A stretch of 64,000 nt of DNA, from the NCBI RefSeq assembly GCF_900184245.1, contig NZ_FXXB01000008.1, positions 1,340,146 to 1,404,145 of the forward strand. Direction: 5' to 3'. A model generated the notes under the pieces. It saw only the letters and a program-made list of their open reading frames with translations, had not been told where the DNA came from and searched no databases. This DNA is from Brachybacterium massiliense (lineage in GTDB: Bacteria; Actinomycetota; Actinomycetes; Actinomycetales; Dermabacteraceae). Shown piece after piece: positions 33,980-41,320 of the stretch; position 1 is the stretch's first letter; each line of letters opens with the position of its first letter. A program made the translations under genes and the position numbers.

Positions 33980-35196
33980 CACTTGATCCTCTCGATGATC
34001 AGGGCCATGCCCTGCCCGCCGCCGACGCAGAGGGTGGCCAGGCCGAAGCGGCCGTCGCGCTCGGCGAGGCCGTTGAGCAGGGTGGTGGTCATGCGGGCAC
34101 CGGTGGAGCCCCAGGGGTGGCCGAGCGCGATCGCTCCGCCGTGGACGTTGAGCCGGTCGTGGTCGATGCCGAGGTCCTCGGCGGCGGGGAGCACCTGCGC
34201 GGCGAAGGCCTCGTTGAACTCGACCAGGTCGATGTCCTCGATGGTCATGTCGGCGAGGGCGAGCGCCCTGCGGGTCGCCTCCACCGGGCCGAGGCCCATG
34301 ATCTCGGGGCTGAGGCCGGAGACGCCGGTGGCGACCACGCGGGCGAGCGGGGTGATGCCGAGCTCCTTCGCGTAGGTCGCCTCCATGATCACGAGCGCGG
34401 CGGCGCCGTCGTTGAGGGGGCAGCAGTTGCCGGCGGTGACGGTGCCCTCCGGGCGGAAGACGGGGTCCAGGGCGCTGACGGCCTCGAGGGTGACGCCGTC
34501 GCGCGGGGAGTCGTCACGGCTGATCACGGTGCCGTCGGGCAGGGTGACGGGGGTGATGTCGCGGTCGAAGAATCCGGACGCCTTCGCGGCCTCGGCGCGG
34601 TTCTGGGAGCGCACAGCGTACTCGTCCTGGGCCTGGCGGGTGATGCCGCGCAGCTCGGCGACGTTCTCGGCGGTCTGGCCCATGGCGATGTAGGCGTCGG
34701 GCAGCTCGCCGTCCTCGCGCGGATCGTGCCAGGGGGCGGGGATCTCGCGGGCGGCGCGCTTCTCGGTGCGCTCCCAGGCGGGCTGGAACAGCGGGTCGCG
34801 GGAGTCCTCCTCCATGAGCTTGCCGCTGCTGGAGGAGATCGACTCGACGCCCGCGGAGATCACGGCGCGGGCCTCGCCCGAGACGATCGCGTGGAAGGCG
34901 CTGCGGGTGGTCTCGATCGAGGAGGCGCAGAAGCGGGTGACGGTCGCGCCGGGCACGGAGTCCAGGCCCAGCCGCACCGCGACGGTGCGGGCGAGGTTGC
35001 CGCCCTGCTGACCCTCGGGGATCGCGCAGCCCAGCTGGAGATCGTCGATCGTGGTGGGGTCGAGCTGGGGCACCTGGTCCAGGGCCGCCTGGATCATCTG
35101 GCCCACGAGGTCGTCGGGGCGGAGGTCCTTGAGCGCCCCCTTGCGGGCGCGGCCGATGGGTGAGCGGGCGGTGGCGACGATGACGGCCTCGGGCAC
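33979..35196 (-). CDS. fadA: Acetyl-CoA C-acyltransferase (FadA-type thiolase)
   Basis: 405 aa degradative-type thiolase that cleaves 3-ketoacyl-CoA to acetyl-CoA and a shortened acyl-CoA. The nucleophile is C90 (TRFCASSIETTRSAFHAI). The His of GGAIALGHPWGSTGAR is near 360, and the second catalytic Cys is near 391 (TLCVGGGQGMAL). The GTG at 35196 has AAGGAG seven bases upstream, and the protein begins with the standard PEAVIVATARSPIG; the open frame further upstream is not coding. It is first in a two-gene operon with the acyl-CoA dehydrogenase. A -10 TAGTAT lies inside a site similar to the one upstream of fadB. Confidence 0.95.
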   Translation of the reverse strand: MPEAVIVATARSPIGRARKGALKDLRPDDLVGQMIQAALDQVPQLDPTTIDDLQLGCAIPEGQQGGNLARTVAVRLGLDSVPGATVTRFCASSIETTRSAFHAIVSGEARAVISAGVESISSSSGKLMEEDSRDPLFQPAWERTEKRAAREIPAPWHDPREDGELPDAYIAMGQTAENVAELRGITRQAQDEYAVRSQNRAEAAKASGFFDRDITPVTLPDGTVISRDDSPRDGVTLEAVSALDPVFRPEGTVTAGNCCPLNDGAAALVIMEATYAKELGITPLARVVATGVSGLSPEIMGLGPVEATRRALALADMTIEDIDLVEFNEAFAAQVLPAAEDLGIDHDRLNVHGGAIALGHPWGSTGARMTTTLLNGLAERDGRFGLATLCVGGGQGMALIIERIK

Positions 35197-35270
35197 GTGG
35201 AATCTCCTTCGACGGCGGTGTCTGCGGGGGCGGTCCGCCGGGACCGCGCGATGCACGATACCGGACGTTC

Positions 35271-35289
35271 CTGATACTACGGGTTGCAC
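35271..35289. promoter_or_regulatory. Candidate fatty-acid operator and -10 of the thiolase operon
   Basis: CTGATACTACGGGTTGCAC, sharing CTGATAC, the central GGGTT and CA with the site before fadB. The minus-strand -10 hexamer TAGTAT (35279-35274) is embedded in it, as expected for a repressor site. A further GATACCGG half site lies at 35258-35265. Confidence 0.5.
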
Positions 35290-35329
35290 ATACCTCGAGG
35301 GAAGGCGGGCCGACGCATCGGGCGAGCGG

Positions 35330-35335
35330 TAGTCT
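35330..35335 (+). promoter_or_regulatory. -10 box of the GNAT gene
   Basis: TAGTCT seven bases before ATG 35343, with no Shine-Dalgarno; leaderless arrangement. Confidence 0.55.
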
Positions 35336-35342
35336 CCCCCGC

Positions 35343-35858
35343 ATGAGCGACGCCCGCCCCGCCTTCACGATCGACACCCCGACCCTCGAGGACGTCCCCG
35401 CGCTGGCCCGGGTGCACGTGCGCGGCTGGGAGATCGCCTACTCGCATCTGCTCGAGGGCGAGCACTGGTTCGGGCAGGAGGCGATCGAGCGCCGGATCGG
35501 GCACTGGACCACCTGGCTCACGCCCGGCACCCGGGCCGCCGACGAGGGCGTGTACCGGGTGGGCCGTGACGGCGAGGGCGCCGTGATCGGACTGGCGGCG
35601 TCCTGGCCGCCGCGGGATGCAGAGCCGGTGCGGCCCCGCGAGCTGTCCGTGCTCTACCTCGACGAGGCCTGGCTGGGCACCGGCCTCGCGGCCGCGCTCA
35701 CCGAGGCGATCCTCGAGGGCGGACCCGCGAGCGTGTGGGTCGCCGAACAGAATCCACGAGCACGCCGCTTCTACGAGAAGCTCGGCTTCCGCGCCGACGG
35801 GGCCACACAGGTCGAGGAGCAGCTCGGGCACCTCCGGGACATCCGCATGGTGCGCTGA
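35343..35858 (+). CDS. GNAT family N-acetyltransferase
   Basis: 171 aa single-domain acetyltransferase. The acetyl-CoA-binding motif A is represented by ELSVLYLDEAWLGTGLAAALTEAIL (~100-124, with the G-x-G/A loop), motif B by NPRARRFYEKLGFRADG (~140-156). The N-terminal LARVHVRGWEIAYSHLL is typical of the subgroup. Substrate unknown. The gene is divergent from the thiolase operon and appears leaderless. Confidence 0.87.
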   Translation: MSDARPAFTIDTPTLEDVPALARVHVRGWEIAYSHLLEGEHWFGQEAIERRIGHWTTWLTPGTRAADEGVYRVGRDGEGAVIGLAASWPPRDAEPVRPRELSVLYLDEAWLGTGLAAALTEAILEGGPASVWVAEQNPRARRFYEKLGFRADGATQVEEQLGHLRDIRMVR

Positions 35859-35944
35859 GCCGGCCGCGAGATCACCCCACGGTCTGATGTGCTCGCGCCC
35901 GTCGGGGGACGCCCGGGAGGGGCCCGTCGGCCGATGGTGGAGCC

Positions 35945-36250
35945 ATGAGAAACGCGACCATCTCCACCAGCCGAACCCGAGCCACCGCCAACACCCCGCT
36001 GATCGACTACCGCCCGCTGCCCGCCTCCTTCGGGGACCGCGAGGGGCTGCGCGCCGTGCGCGCCGCGAAGTCCCGCGCCGCCCGCCGAGGAGAGGATCCC
36101 AGCACGTTGCAGCTGCCGGCGGCGAGGGACGCCGCGCCGGCGCGCCGCCGGACGGGAAGGCCCCGCCGACCGGGGCTGCTGCCGCTGCTGGGGCGCATGC
36201 CCGGCATCCACCGCCGGGGCACCGGCGGCGGACGGCTGCTGCACGCCTGA
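35945..36250 (+). CDS. Small basic hypothetical protein
   Basis: 101 aa, very rich in Arg and Ala (RAVRAAKSRAARRGED, ARRRTGRPRRPG), no membrane span. The ATG at 35945 has GGTGGAG before it, and codon use is similar to neighbouring genes, but no homologous family is recognised. Could be a small nucleic-acid-binding protein or a chance frame; the case for a gene is moderate. Confidence 0.4.
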   Translation: MRNATISTSRTRATANTPLIDYRPLPASFGDREGLRAVRAAKSRAARRGEDPSTLQLPAARDAAPARRRTGRPRRPGLLPLLGRMPGIHRRGTGGGRLLHA

Positions 36251-36291
36251 GAGCGCACCGTCGGACCCCGGCCCCGACACCGACATATCAC

Positions 36292-36320
36292 TTGCCACTT
36301 CGTGAAGTCACACGTAGAGT
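36292..36320 (+). promoter_or_regulatory. Complete promoter of the membrane protein/winged-helix operon
   Basis: -35 TTGCCA (36292-36297), a 17-bp spacer and -10 TAGAGT (36315-36320), seven bases before ATG 36328. The best sigma-A-type promoter in the window; the transcript should be leaderless. Confidence 0.75.
36297..36308. promoter_or_regulatory. Operator-like repeat inside the promoter
   Basis: ACTTC-GT-GAAGT, a 5-bp inverted repeat starting at the last base of the -35 box and filling the spacer. Binding here would block RNA polymerase; the winged-helix protein encoded by this operon is the natural candidate. Confidence 0.5.
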
Positions 36321-36327
36321 TTCCATC

Positions 36328-36879
36328 ATGGAAAACAACATGGAGGGCCCGCCCGCCAGCGCCGAGGAGGCGCGTGCCGCCCTCGCCGACCTGGACACCG
36401 ACGCCACGCAGCTCGCCGCCCGCCTGACAACGCCCTGGTGGTACCACCTGACCCTCGGGACGATGGTGGCCGGGGCGATCGGGGCGCAGGCGCTGCCCGG
36501 GGTGTCCTCCACGGTGGTGATCGTGCTGATCATCGTCTGGATCCCCTTCCTGATGAAGGCCTACACGAGCCGCAGCGGTGTCGCTCTGACCCGCCCGGCG
36601 GGGCCGCGCAGCACACGGATGCTGCTGCTGATCCTGGCGGTGCTCGCGGTGCTGATGGGCTCCGTGGTGCTGCTGAAGCTGGGTGGGATGGTGTCCTGGT
36701 GGGTGCTGGTCCCGGCCGTGCTCGGGTTCGTCGCGACCGTGGTCCTGGGGCGCCGCTACGACGCCGTGCTGCGCTCGGAGATCTCCGCACGTGCCGGTGA
36801 GCCGGGGCAGACGGGGCGCGCAGGAGGGGCCGGGCGCGCAGGAGAGGCGGGGCGTGCAGGAGAGGCGGGGCAGCGATGA
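36328..36879 (+). CDS. Four-span membrane protein co-transcribed with winged-helix regulator
   Basis: 183 aa. A cytosolic helix (~10-32) is followed by four hydrophobic segments (~43-57, 60-76, ~93-112, 118-138) and a C-terminal tail made of GRAGGA/GRAGEA repeats encoded by three 18-bp DNA repeats. No named family. It is translated from a leaderless start (a second ATG 12 bp downstream is possible), and its stop overlaps the regulator start as ATGA. This two-gene plan (small membrane protein plus small winged-helix protein) is common in actinobacteria; what it responds to is unknown. Confidence 0.75.
   Translation: MENNMEGPPASAEEARAALADLDTDATQLAARLTTPWWYHLTLGTMVAGAIGAQALPGVSSTVVIVLIIVWIPFLMKAYTSRSGVALTRPAGPRSTRMLLLILAVLAVLMGSVVLLKLGGMVSWWVLVPAVLGFVATVVLGRRYDAVLRSEISARAGEPGQTGRAGGAGRAGEAGRAGEAGQR
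36814..36867 (+). repeat. Three 18-bp tandem repeats
   Basis: Units start at 36814, 36832 and 36850 with the pattern GGGCGYGCAGGAGRGGCS. They encode the six-residue repeat GRAG(G/E)A at the end of the membrane protein. Copy number may vary between strains. Confidence 0.75.
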
Positions 36880-37214
36880 GCAGGTCGCGCGATGCGGAGC
36901 CCGCGCCCACCTTCCACGAGCTGATCCATGCGCCGGTGCGGCTGCGGATCTGCGGACTGCTGCGGCCGGTGGACGAGCTCGAGTTCGCGGTGCTGCGCGA
37001 CACCCTGCAGCTCAAGGACGCGAACCTCTCGAAGAACCTCAGTCAGCTCGCCGAGGCGGGCCTGGTCAGCACCCGCAAGGAGTTCTCCCCCGCACGGGAC
37101 GATGCCCGCAGGCTCACCTGGGTCTCGCTCACCGCCGAGGGCCACACCGCGCTCGCCGCCCACCTGGCCGCCCTGCGCGCGATCGCCGAGGGGGATCCGG
37201 CCCTGCCGGGCTGA
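36876..37214 (+). CDS. Winged-helix transcriptional regulator (ArsR/MarR-like)
   Basis: 112 aa. The small winged-helix fold is visible: HELIHAPVRLRICGLL (helix 1), ELEFAVLRDTLQLKDANLSKNLSQLAEAGLVSTRKE (HTH with recognition helix at ~52-63) and the wing RRLTWVSLTAEGHTAL. No metal-binding cysteines, so not a classical ArsR metal sensor. It overlaps the preceding membrane protein gene by four bases and likely binds the ACTTC-GT-GAAGT repeat in the shared promoter, i.e. autoregulation. Confidence 0.83.
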   Translation: MSRSRDAEPAPTFHELIHAPVRLRICGLLRPVDELEFAVLRDTLQLKDANLSKNLSQLAEAGLVSTRKEFSPARDDARRLTWVSLTAEGHTALAAHLAALRAIAEGDPALPG

Positions 37215-37292
37215 GACCTCCGAGGATCGCGCCCATGACATCGCGGCCTGCCACGGGTGATCATCCGCCTGCCGCCTTGGCTGCGGCGGGCC

Positions 37293-37298
37293 TAGGAT
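37293..37298 (+). promoter_or_regulatory. -10 box of pdxH
   Basis: TAGGAT seven bases before the pdxH ATG, without a Shine-Dalgarno; leaderless arrangement. Confidence 0.6.
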
Positions 37299-37305
37299 CA
37301 CGGCC

Positions 37306-37989
37306 ATGAGCGACGCGTCCTCCTCCCGCCGTCTCGCCGGCGAGCGCACCGACTACCTGGCCGGTTCGCTGCCCGACGACGCCCCCGCGGACCCCCTGGC
37401 CCTGTTCGAGATCTGGCTCGAGGAGGCCTTCGCCCGCCGCGAGGAGCACGCCGACCTGCCGGACCCGTCGGCCGTGGTGCTCTCGACCGTCGCGCTGAAT
37501 GGGCAGGGCACGCCCTGGCCCCGCTCGCGCACCGTGCTGCTGAAGGGCCACGACGCCGAGGGGTTCGTGGTCTACACCAACCTCGGCTCGGACAAGGGGC
37601 ACGAGCTCGAGCAGACGCCCCGCGCGGCGCTGCTGATGCCCTGGTATCCGCTGCAGCGGCAGGTGCGGATCGAGGGGACGGTCGAGCAGGTCCCGGCGGA
37701 GATCTCCGACGCCTACTGGGCTCAGCGTCCGCGCGGCTCGCAGCTCGGCGCATGGGCCTCGCAGCAGTCCCGCGAGATCACCTCCCGCGAGGCGCTCGAG
37801 GGACAGTACGTGCAGGTCGAGGAGCGTTTCGAGGGCTCCGAGGTGCCGCGCCCGGGGTTCTGGGGCGGTCTGCGGGTGCGGCCTGCGCGGATCGAGTTCT
37901 GGCAGGGCCGAGCGCACCGCTTCCACGACCGGATCCGTTACACCGCGACGGCCGACGGCAGCTGGGAGCGCCACCGCCTGCAGCCCTGA
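37306..37989 (+). CDS. pdxH: Pyridoxamine 5'-phosphate oxidase PdxH
   Basis: 227 aa FMN enzyme that oxidises pyridoxine- and pyridoxamine-5'-phosphate to PLP. FMN/substrate regions are intact: PWPRSRTVLLKGHDAEGFVVYTN (~63-86), SDKGHELEQTPRAALLMPW (~89-107), QRQVRIEGTVEQV (~110-122) and the C-terminal EFWQGRAHRFHDR with its conserved Trp, Arg and His. Length fits the family. It stands alone, apart from the pdxK-like gene at 19 kb, with which it would complete B6 salvage. Confidence 0.95.
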   Translation: MSDASSSRRLAGERTDYLAGSLPDDAPADPLALFEIWLEEAFARREEHADLPDPSAVVLSTVALNGQGTPWPRSRTVLLKGHDAEGFVVYTNLGSDKGHELEQTPRAALLMPWYPLQRQVRIEGTVEQVPAEISDAYWAQRPRGSQLGAWASQQSREITSREALEGQYVQVEERFEGSEVPRPGFWGGLRVRPARIEFWQGRAHRFHDRIRYTATADGSWERHRLQP

Positions 37990-38005
37990 GACGGGGGCAG
38001 TGCCT

Positions 38006-38057
38006 GACCAGCATCACTGCAGGGTCAGGGTCACTGCTGGACCAGCGTCACTGCAGG
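38006..38057. repeat. Direct repeat at the 3' end of the AAA ATPase gene
   Basis: GACCAGCRTCACTGCAGG occurs at 38006-38023 and 38040-38057, period 34 bp, one mismatch. The second copy includes the last codons and stop of the ATPase gene, so the gene's tail has been duplicated in its 3' flank. Confidence 0.65.
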
Positions 38058-38767
38058 TGGCGCAGGAATCGCTGCGGGGTGTCCAGGAAGCTGCGCCAGG
38101 TGCGCACCAGGGAGAGGTCGTCGTAGTCGGTGCGGCGCAGCCCCCACTCCCCCACCTCGTACAGATCCGCGCCTGGCAGCGCGGCCAGCACCGGCGAGTG
38201 GGTGGACAGGATGATCTGGGAGCCGCCCTCGACGAGGTCCCCGAGCAGGCCCAGCAGGGCCAGGCAGCCGGACAGCGACAGCGCCGACTCGGGCTCGTCC
38301 AGCAGCCACAGGCCGCGGATGCGGGAGCGCTCGCTGACCAGGGCGAGGACGGACTCCCCGTGGCTGCGCTCATGCATCATCCCGCCCACACCGATCTCCT
38401 CGTAGTAGGTGAACAGTGCGTGCATCGTCTCGGCGCGCAGGAAGAACCCGGACCTCGGCGCACCCGCACCGCGCACCAGCTGCAGGTGCTCGGCCAGCAC
38501 CGACTCGGTGGCACGCGTGGCATGCATCGCCCCGGTGCCGCCGCCCTCGGGGTTCAGGCCGTAGGCGCCGGCGATCGCCTCCACCAGGGTGGATTTCCCG
38601 GCACCGTTGTCCCCGGTGAGCACCGTGATCCGACCCAGCTCGAGACCGTCCTGGAGGATCTGGCGCACCGGAGGGAGGCTCCCGGGCCAGGCGTTCGGAT
38701 CGGCCGGGGCGAGGTGGTGCTCGCGCAGTGCGCGCAGCGGGAGCTGTGGGCCGTCGATCGGTGCCAT
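38048..38767 (-). CDS. AAA family ATPase (ABC/SMC-like)
   Basis: 239 aa, cytosolic. Walker A TGDNGAGKSTL (~50-60), a short insertion, signature-like region ALSLSGCLALLG, Walker B GLWLLDEPESALS (~175) and switch His in ILSTHSPVL (~209). This is the compact ABC-type ATPase fold (COG3910-like) lacking TOPRIM or membrane partner. ATG 38767 is preceded by CATGCT-GGAGCC, i.e. a possible box at leaderless distance or a GGAG site. No neighbour suggests a role; it is divergent from the thioredoxin-like gene. Confidence 0.8.
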   Translation of the reverse strand: MAPIDGPQLPLRALREHHLAPADPNAWPGSLPPVRQILQDGLELGRITVLTGDNGAGKSTLVEAIAGAYGLNPEGGGTGAMHATRATESVLAEHLQLVRGAGAPRSGFFLRAETMHALFTYYEEIGVGGMMHERSHGESVLALVSERSRIRGLWLLDEPESALSLSGCLALLGLLGDLVEGGSQIILSTHSPVLAALPGADLYEVGEWGLRRTDYDDLSLVRTWRSFLDTPQRFLRHLQ

Positions 38768-38885
38768 GGCTCCAGCATGCCGTGCGCGGGCTCGTCGATA
38801 TGCTCTGTCCACCCGGGTCGCGGTGCGGCCGCGGGTGCCGCCGTCCCTGTGCGCTGCGCGCCGTCCTCCCCTGCCGAGGTGCCCC

Positions 38886-39737
38886 ATGACCACGTCCCGC
38901 TCCCGCACCCCGCTGCTGCTGGCGATCGGCGGCGGCGTGGCCTGCCTGGCGCTGATCGTGCTGCTGGTGGTCTCGGTGACCGTGGGCGTGCTGGTCTACC
39001 GCGACGGGGAGACCGGCGCGAGCGCCACCGCGGGGCCGACGGGGGCTGGATCGAGGACCACGGAGCCCGGCACGGACGGTCCCGAGGAGACAGAGCCGGC
39101 GGGAACGGAGCCGGCGGGAACGGAACCGGAGGAGACCGGCCCGTCGGACACTGATCCCCCGCAGGCCGACGCACCCTCCGGTGAGCTGATCCTGCCGCCC
39201 GGCGTCGACGAGGACCAGCCGTACCTCGAGCTGAGCACGAGCGAGGACGGCCCGGTGGTGGACGTGTACCGGGATTTCCTCTGCCCGCCGTGCAAGGACT
39301 TCCAGCGCATCCACGGCGATGACCTGATCACCATGGCGCTGCAGAACTCGATCACCCTGCGGGTGCATCCGCGGCCCATGCTCGATGACCGCTCCACCCC
39401 GCCGGGTTACTCGGGCCGCGCGGCCCACGCCGCGGTCTGCGCCTATGCCGAGGATCCGGAGAAATGGTTCCCGGCGGAGATCGCCCTATTCGACAACCAG
39501 CCCGGTGACGAGGGCCTGCCCGATCACGAGATCATCTACCTCGTCAACGAGGCCACCGGCCTGGACATCAGCGAGTGCTACGAGAAGGGCGAGTACCACG
39601 TGTGGCTCCAGGAGGTGGTCGAGCCGGAGGCCCTCCAGGCCGTCTCGGGCACCCCGGAGGTGCTGATCGACGGGCAGCCCTTCACCGGGGACCTCGGCCG
39701 CTCGGGCACCCTGAAGCAGGCGATCGAGGAGGCATGA
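38886..39737 (+). CDS. Membrane-anchored DsbA-like thioredoxin-fold protein
   Basis: 283 aa. N-terminal membrane anchor (~10-37), a Thr/Glu/Pro-rich linker with repeats of (A)GTEPAGTEP (45-95), and an extracytoplasmic DsbA-type domain with active site CPPC (C133, C136) in YRDFLCPPCKDFQ. A cis-Pro segment VSGTPEVLIDG (~257) completes the active site. It is expected to form or reshuffle disulfides in secreted proteins. The ATG at 38886 begins the membrane anchor. A TATGCT box at 38799-38804 is a plausible -10 with a leader of ~75 nt. Confidence 0.88.
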   Translation: MTTSRSRTPLLLAIGGGVACLALIVLLVVSVTVGVLVYRDGETGASATAGPTGAGSRTTEPGTDGPEETEPAGTEPAGTEPEETGPSDTDPPQADAPSGELILPPGVDEDQPYLELSTSEDGPVVDVYRDFLCPPCKDFQRIHGDDLITMALQNSITLRVHPRPMLDDRSTPPGYSGRAAHAAVCAYAEDPEKWFPAEIALFDNQPGDEGLPDHEIIYLVNEATGLDISECYEKGEYHVWLQEVVEPEALQAVSGTPEVLIDGQPFTGDLGRSGTLKQAIEEA

Positions 39738-39824
39738 GCCCTCGCGGATGACCAGTCGGCGACGCGGCGGCGAACACCTGAGGACGCCTCGGGGCACCGC
39801 CTGGGAAGGTCCGGATCCGGTGCC

Positions 39825-39830
39825 TACGGT
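39825..39830 (+). promoter_or_regulatory. -10 box of the SRPBCC gene
   Basis: TACGGT six bases before ATG 39837. The intervening GGAGCC could also serve as a weak Shine-Dalgarno, so leaderless status is less certain here. Confidence 0.45.
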
Positions 39831-39836
39831 GGAGCC

Positions 39837-40298
39837 ATGCGCACCGAGACCAGGCACTCCCCCGACGGCCTCACCCACGACGCCGGGTGGCAGCTCGCCC
39901 TGCGCCGCGCCCTCCCCGCCCCCGCCGAGGACGTCTGGCGCCGGCTGCTGGCCGAGTGGCTGCCGCAGTGGCTGGGGGTGGACACGGTGCCGCAGATGGT
40001 CGGCGCGCCGCTGCGCGATCAGGGGCGGGTGCGGGGCCGTGTGATCGGCTGCCACGTGGGCCGACGGGTGCGGGTGCGCTGGACGCCCCGGACCCTCGAC
40101 CACGAGACCGTCTTCCAGGTGACCCTGCAGGAGCCCTCCGGCGCGGCGTCCGGCGAGACGACGATCGAGCTGCACCAGGAGCGGCTGCTGGGACCTGCGG
40201 AGCGTCAGAGCCTGATCGAGCACTGGACCACGGTGCTGGACGCACTGGTCGCCGCTTATGCGACCGAGGGCGCCGGGCCGCAGGACCTGCCCGGCTGA
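39837..40298 (+). CDS. SRPBCC domain protein (AHSA1-like)
   Basis: 153 aa. LALRRALPAPAEDVWRRLLAEWLPQWLGVD is the opening strand and helix of the activator-of-Hsp90/SRPBCC fold. It is followed by the strand region GCHVGRRVRVRWTPRTLDHETVFQVTLQE and the long C-terminal helix LIEHWTTVLDALVAAYA, as in AHSA1-like proteins. Ligand unknown. It is the third SRPBCC gene in the window. It is convergent with the lysozyme gene. Confidence 0.78.
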   Translation: MRTETRHSPDGLTHDAGWQLALRRALPAPAEDVWRRLLAEWLPQWLGVDTVPQMVGAPLRDQGRVRGRVIGCHVGRRVRVRWTPRTLDHETVFQVTLQEPSGAASGETTIELHQERLLGPAERQSLIEHWTTVLDALVAAYATEGAGPQDLPG

Positions 40299-40336
40299 GC
40301 GGTCTCAGGCTGCAGGTGCCGCAGGCCGAGCCGGTC

Positions 40337-41233
40337 TCAGCCGGCGTCGTCGGATCCGCCGATCTCGTGCGTGATCGCGCCCTCGCCCTCGGGGATCGCG
40401 GCGTGCTCGCGCAGCACCTCGATGCGGGCGACGTCGATGTCCACCCCGCCCGAGATCCCGGAGACGGTGCCGTCGAAGCGCAGCTGCCACACTGACCAGT
40501 CCTCCTGCGCGGGGCGCTCGCGCTGGGAGAACAGCCAGTCCGGCCGGCCGTCGGCCACGGGCAGGCCGTAGTGCTCGCGCCACTCGGAGGAGGAGTAGAC
40601 GACCACGCGCCGCCCCCAGGCCTCCTCGATGACGGCGGTGAAGGCGTCGATCTCGGCCTGGGCGCGCTCGGCCTCGGGCCGGTCATCGCAGGCGCCGTCG
40701 AACTCGAGGTCGAGCGCCGGGGGCAGGGCTGAATCGTCCGGCGGTGCGGCGACGAGGAAGTCCTGGGCCTGCTGGGCGCCGGGTGAGCACAGGGTGAAGT
40801 AGTGGTAGGCGCCGGGGGTCAGCCCCGCCGCCTTCGCGCCGTCCCAGTTCTGGCGGAAGTGGGTGTCGGTGAAGCCGGAGCCCTCGGTGGCCTTGACGTA
40901 GGCGAAGGAGTAGCCGTCAGCGGCGACCTGCGCCCAGTCGATGTCCTGCTGGTGGCTGGAGACGTCGACGCCCATCACCTCGTCGGCCGCGAGCTCGACA
41001 CCCTCGGGCAGATTCTCGAGCGCGGCGGCGCCCTCCGGTGTGGCGGCGGCGCTCATCGCGGCGTCGTCGGCTCTGAAAGGTGCGGGATCGGTCAGTGCCT
41101 GCGGGTCGTCGTCCCCGCGAAGCGCACCGATCAGCGTGATCGTGCACCCGCCGATCACCAGCACCAGCAGCAGCGCGAGGGCACCCGCGACGATCTGTCG
41201 ACGCCGGACCTGCTCTGGGGTGAATCGGGGCAC
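40337..41233 (-). CDS. GH25 lysozyme (muramidase), membrane anchored
   Basis: 298 aa. An N-terminal uncleaved anchor (~14-38) is followed by a linker and a full GH25 domain: GVDVSSHQQDIDW (88-100) with Asp90, YVKATEG (112-118), and the acidic catalytic motif LDLEFDG (174-180) with Asp175 and Glu177, then VWQLRFDG and GVDIDVAR. GH25 enzymes cut the glycan of peptidoglycan. The GTG start lies seven bases after TACCGT (41246-41241), leaderless. Likely a cell-wall remodelling enzyme. Confidence 0.92.
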   Translation of the reverse strand: MPRFTPEQVRRRQIVAGALALLLVLVIGGCTITLIGALRGDDDPQALTDPAPFRADDAAMSAAATPEGAAALENLPEGVELAADEVMGVDVSSHQQDIDWAQVAADGYSFAYVKATEGSGFTDTHFRQNWDGAKAAGLTPGAYHYFTLCSPGAQQAQDFLVAAPPDDSALPPALDLEFDGACDDRPEAERAQAEIDAFTAVIEEAWGRRVVVYSSSEWREHYGLPVADGRPDWLFSQRERPAQEDWSVWQLRFDGTVSGISGGVDIDVARIEVLREHAAIPEGEGAITHEIGGSDDAG

Positions 41234-41240
41234 GGTGCGG

Positions 41241-41246
41241 ACGGTA
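41241..41246 (-). promoter_or_regulatory. -10 box of the GH25 lysozyme gene
   Basis: TACCGT on the minus strand, seven bases before the GTG at 41233. Confidence 0.55.
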
Positions 41247-41320
41247 CCGGAGCGGGCGGCGCAGACGTGGGAGAACGTGCCGCTGCGGTCGGTCTGCGCG
41301 AGCCCAGCGGCCTCGCGCCC

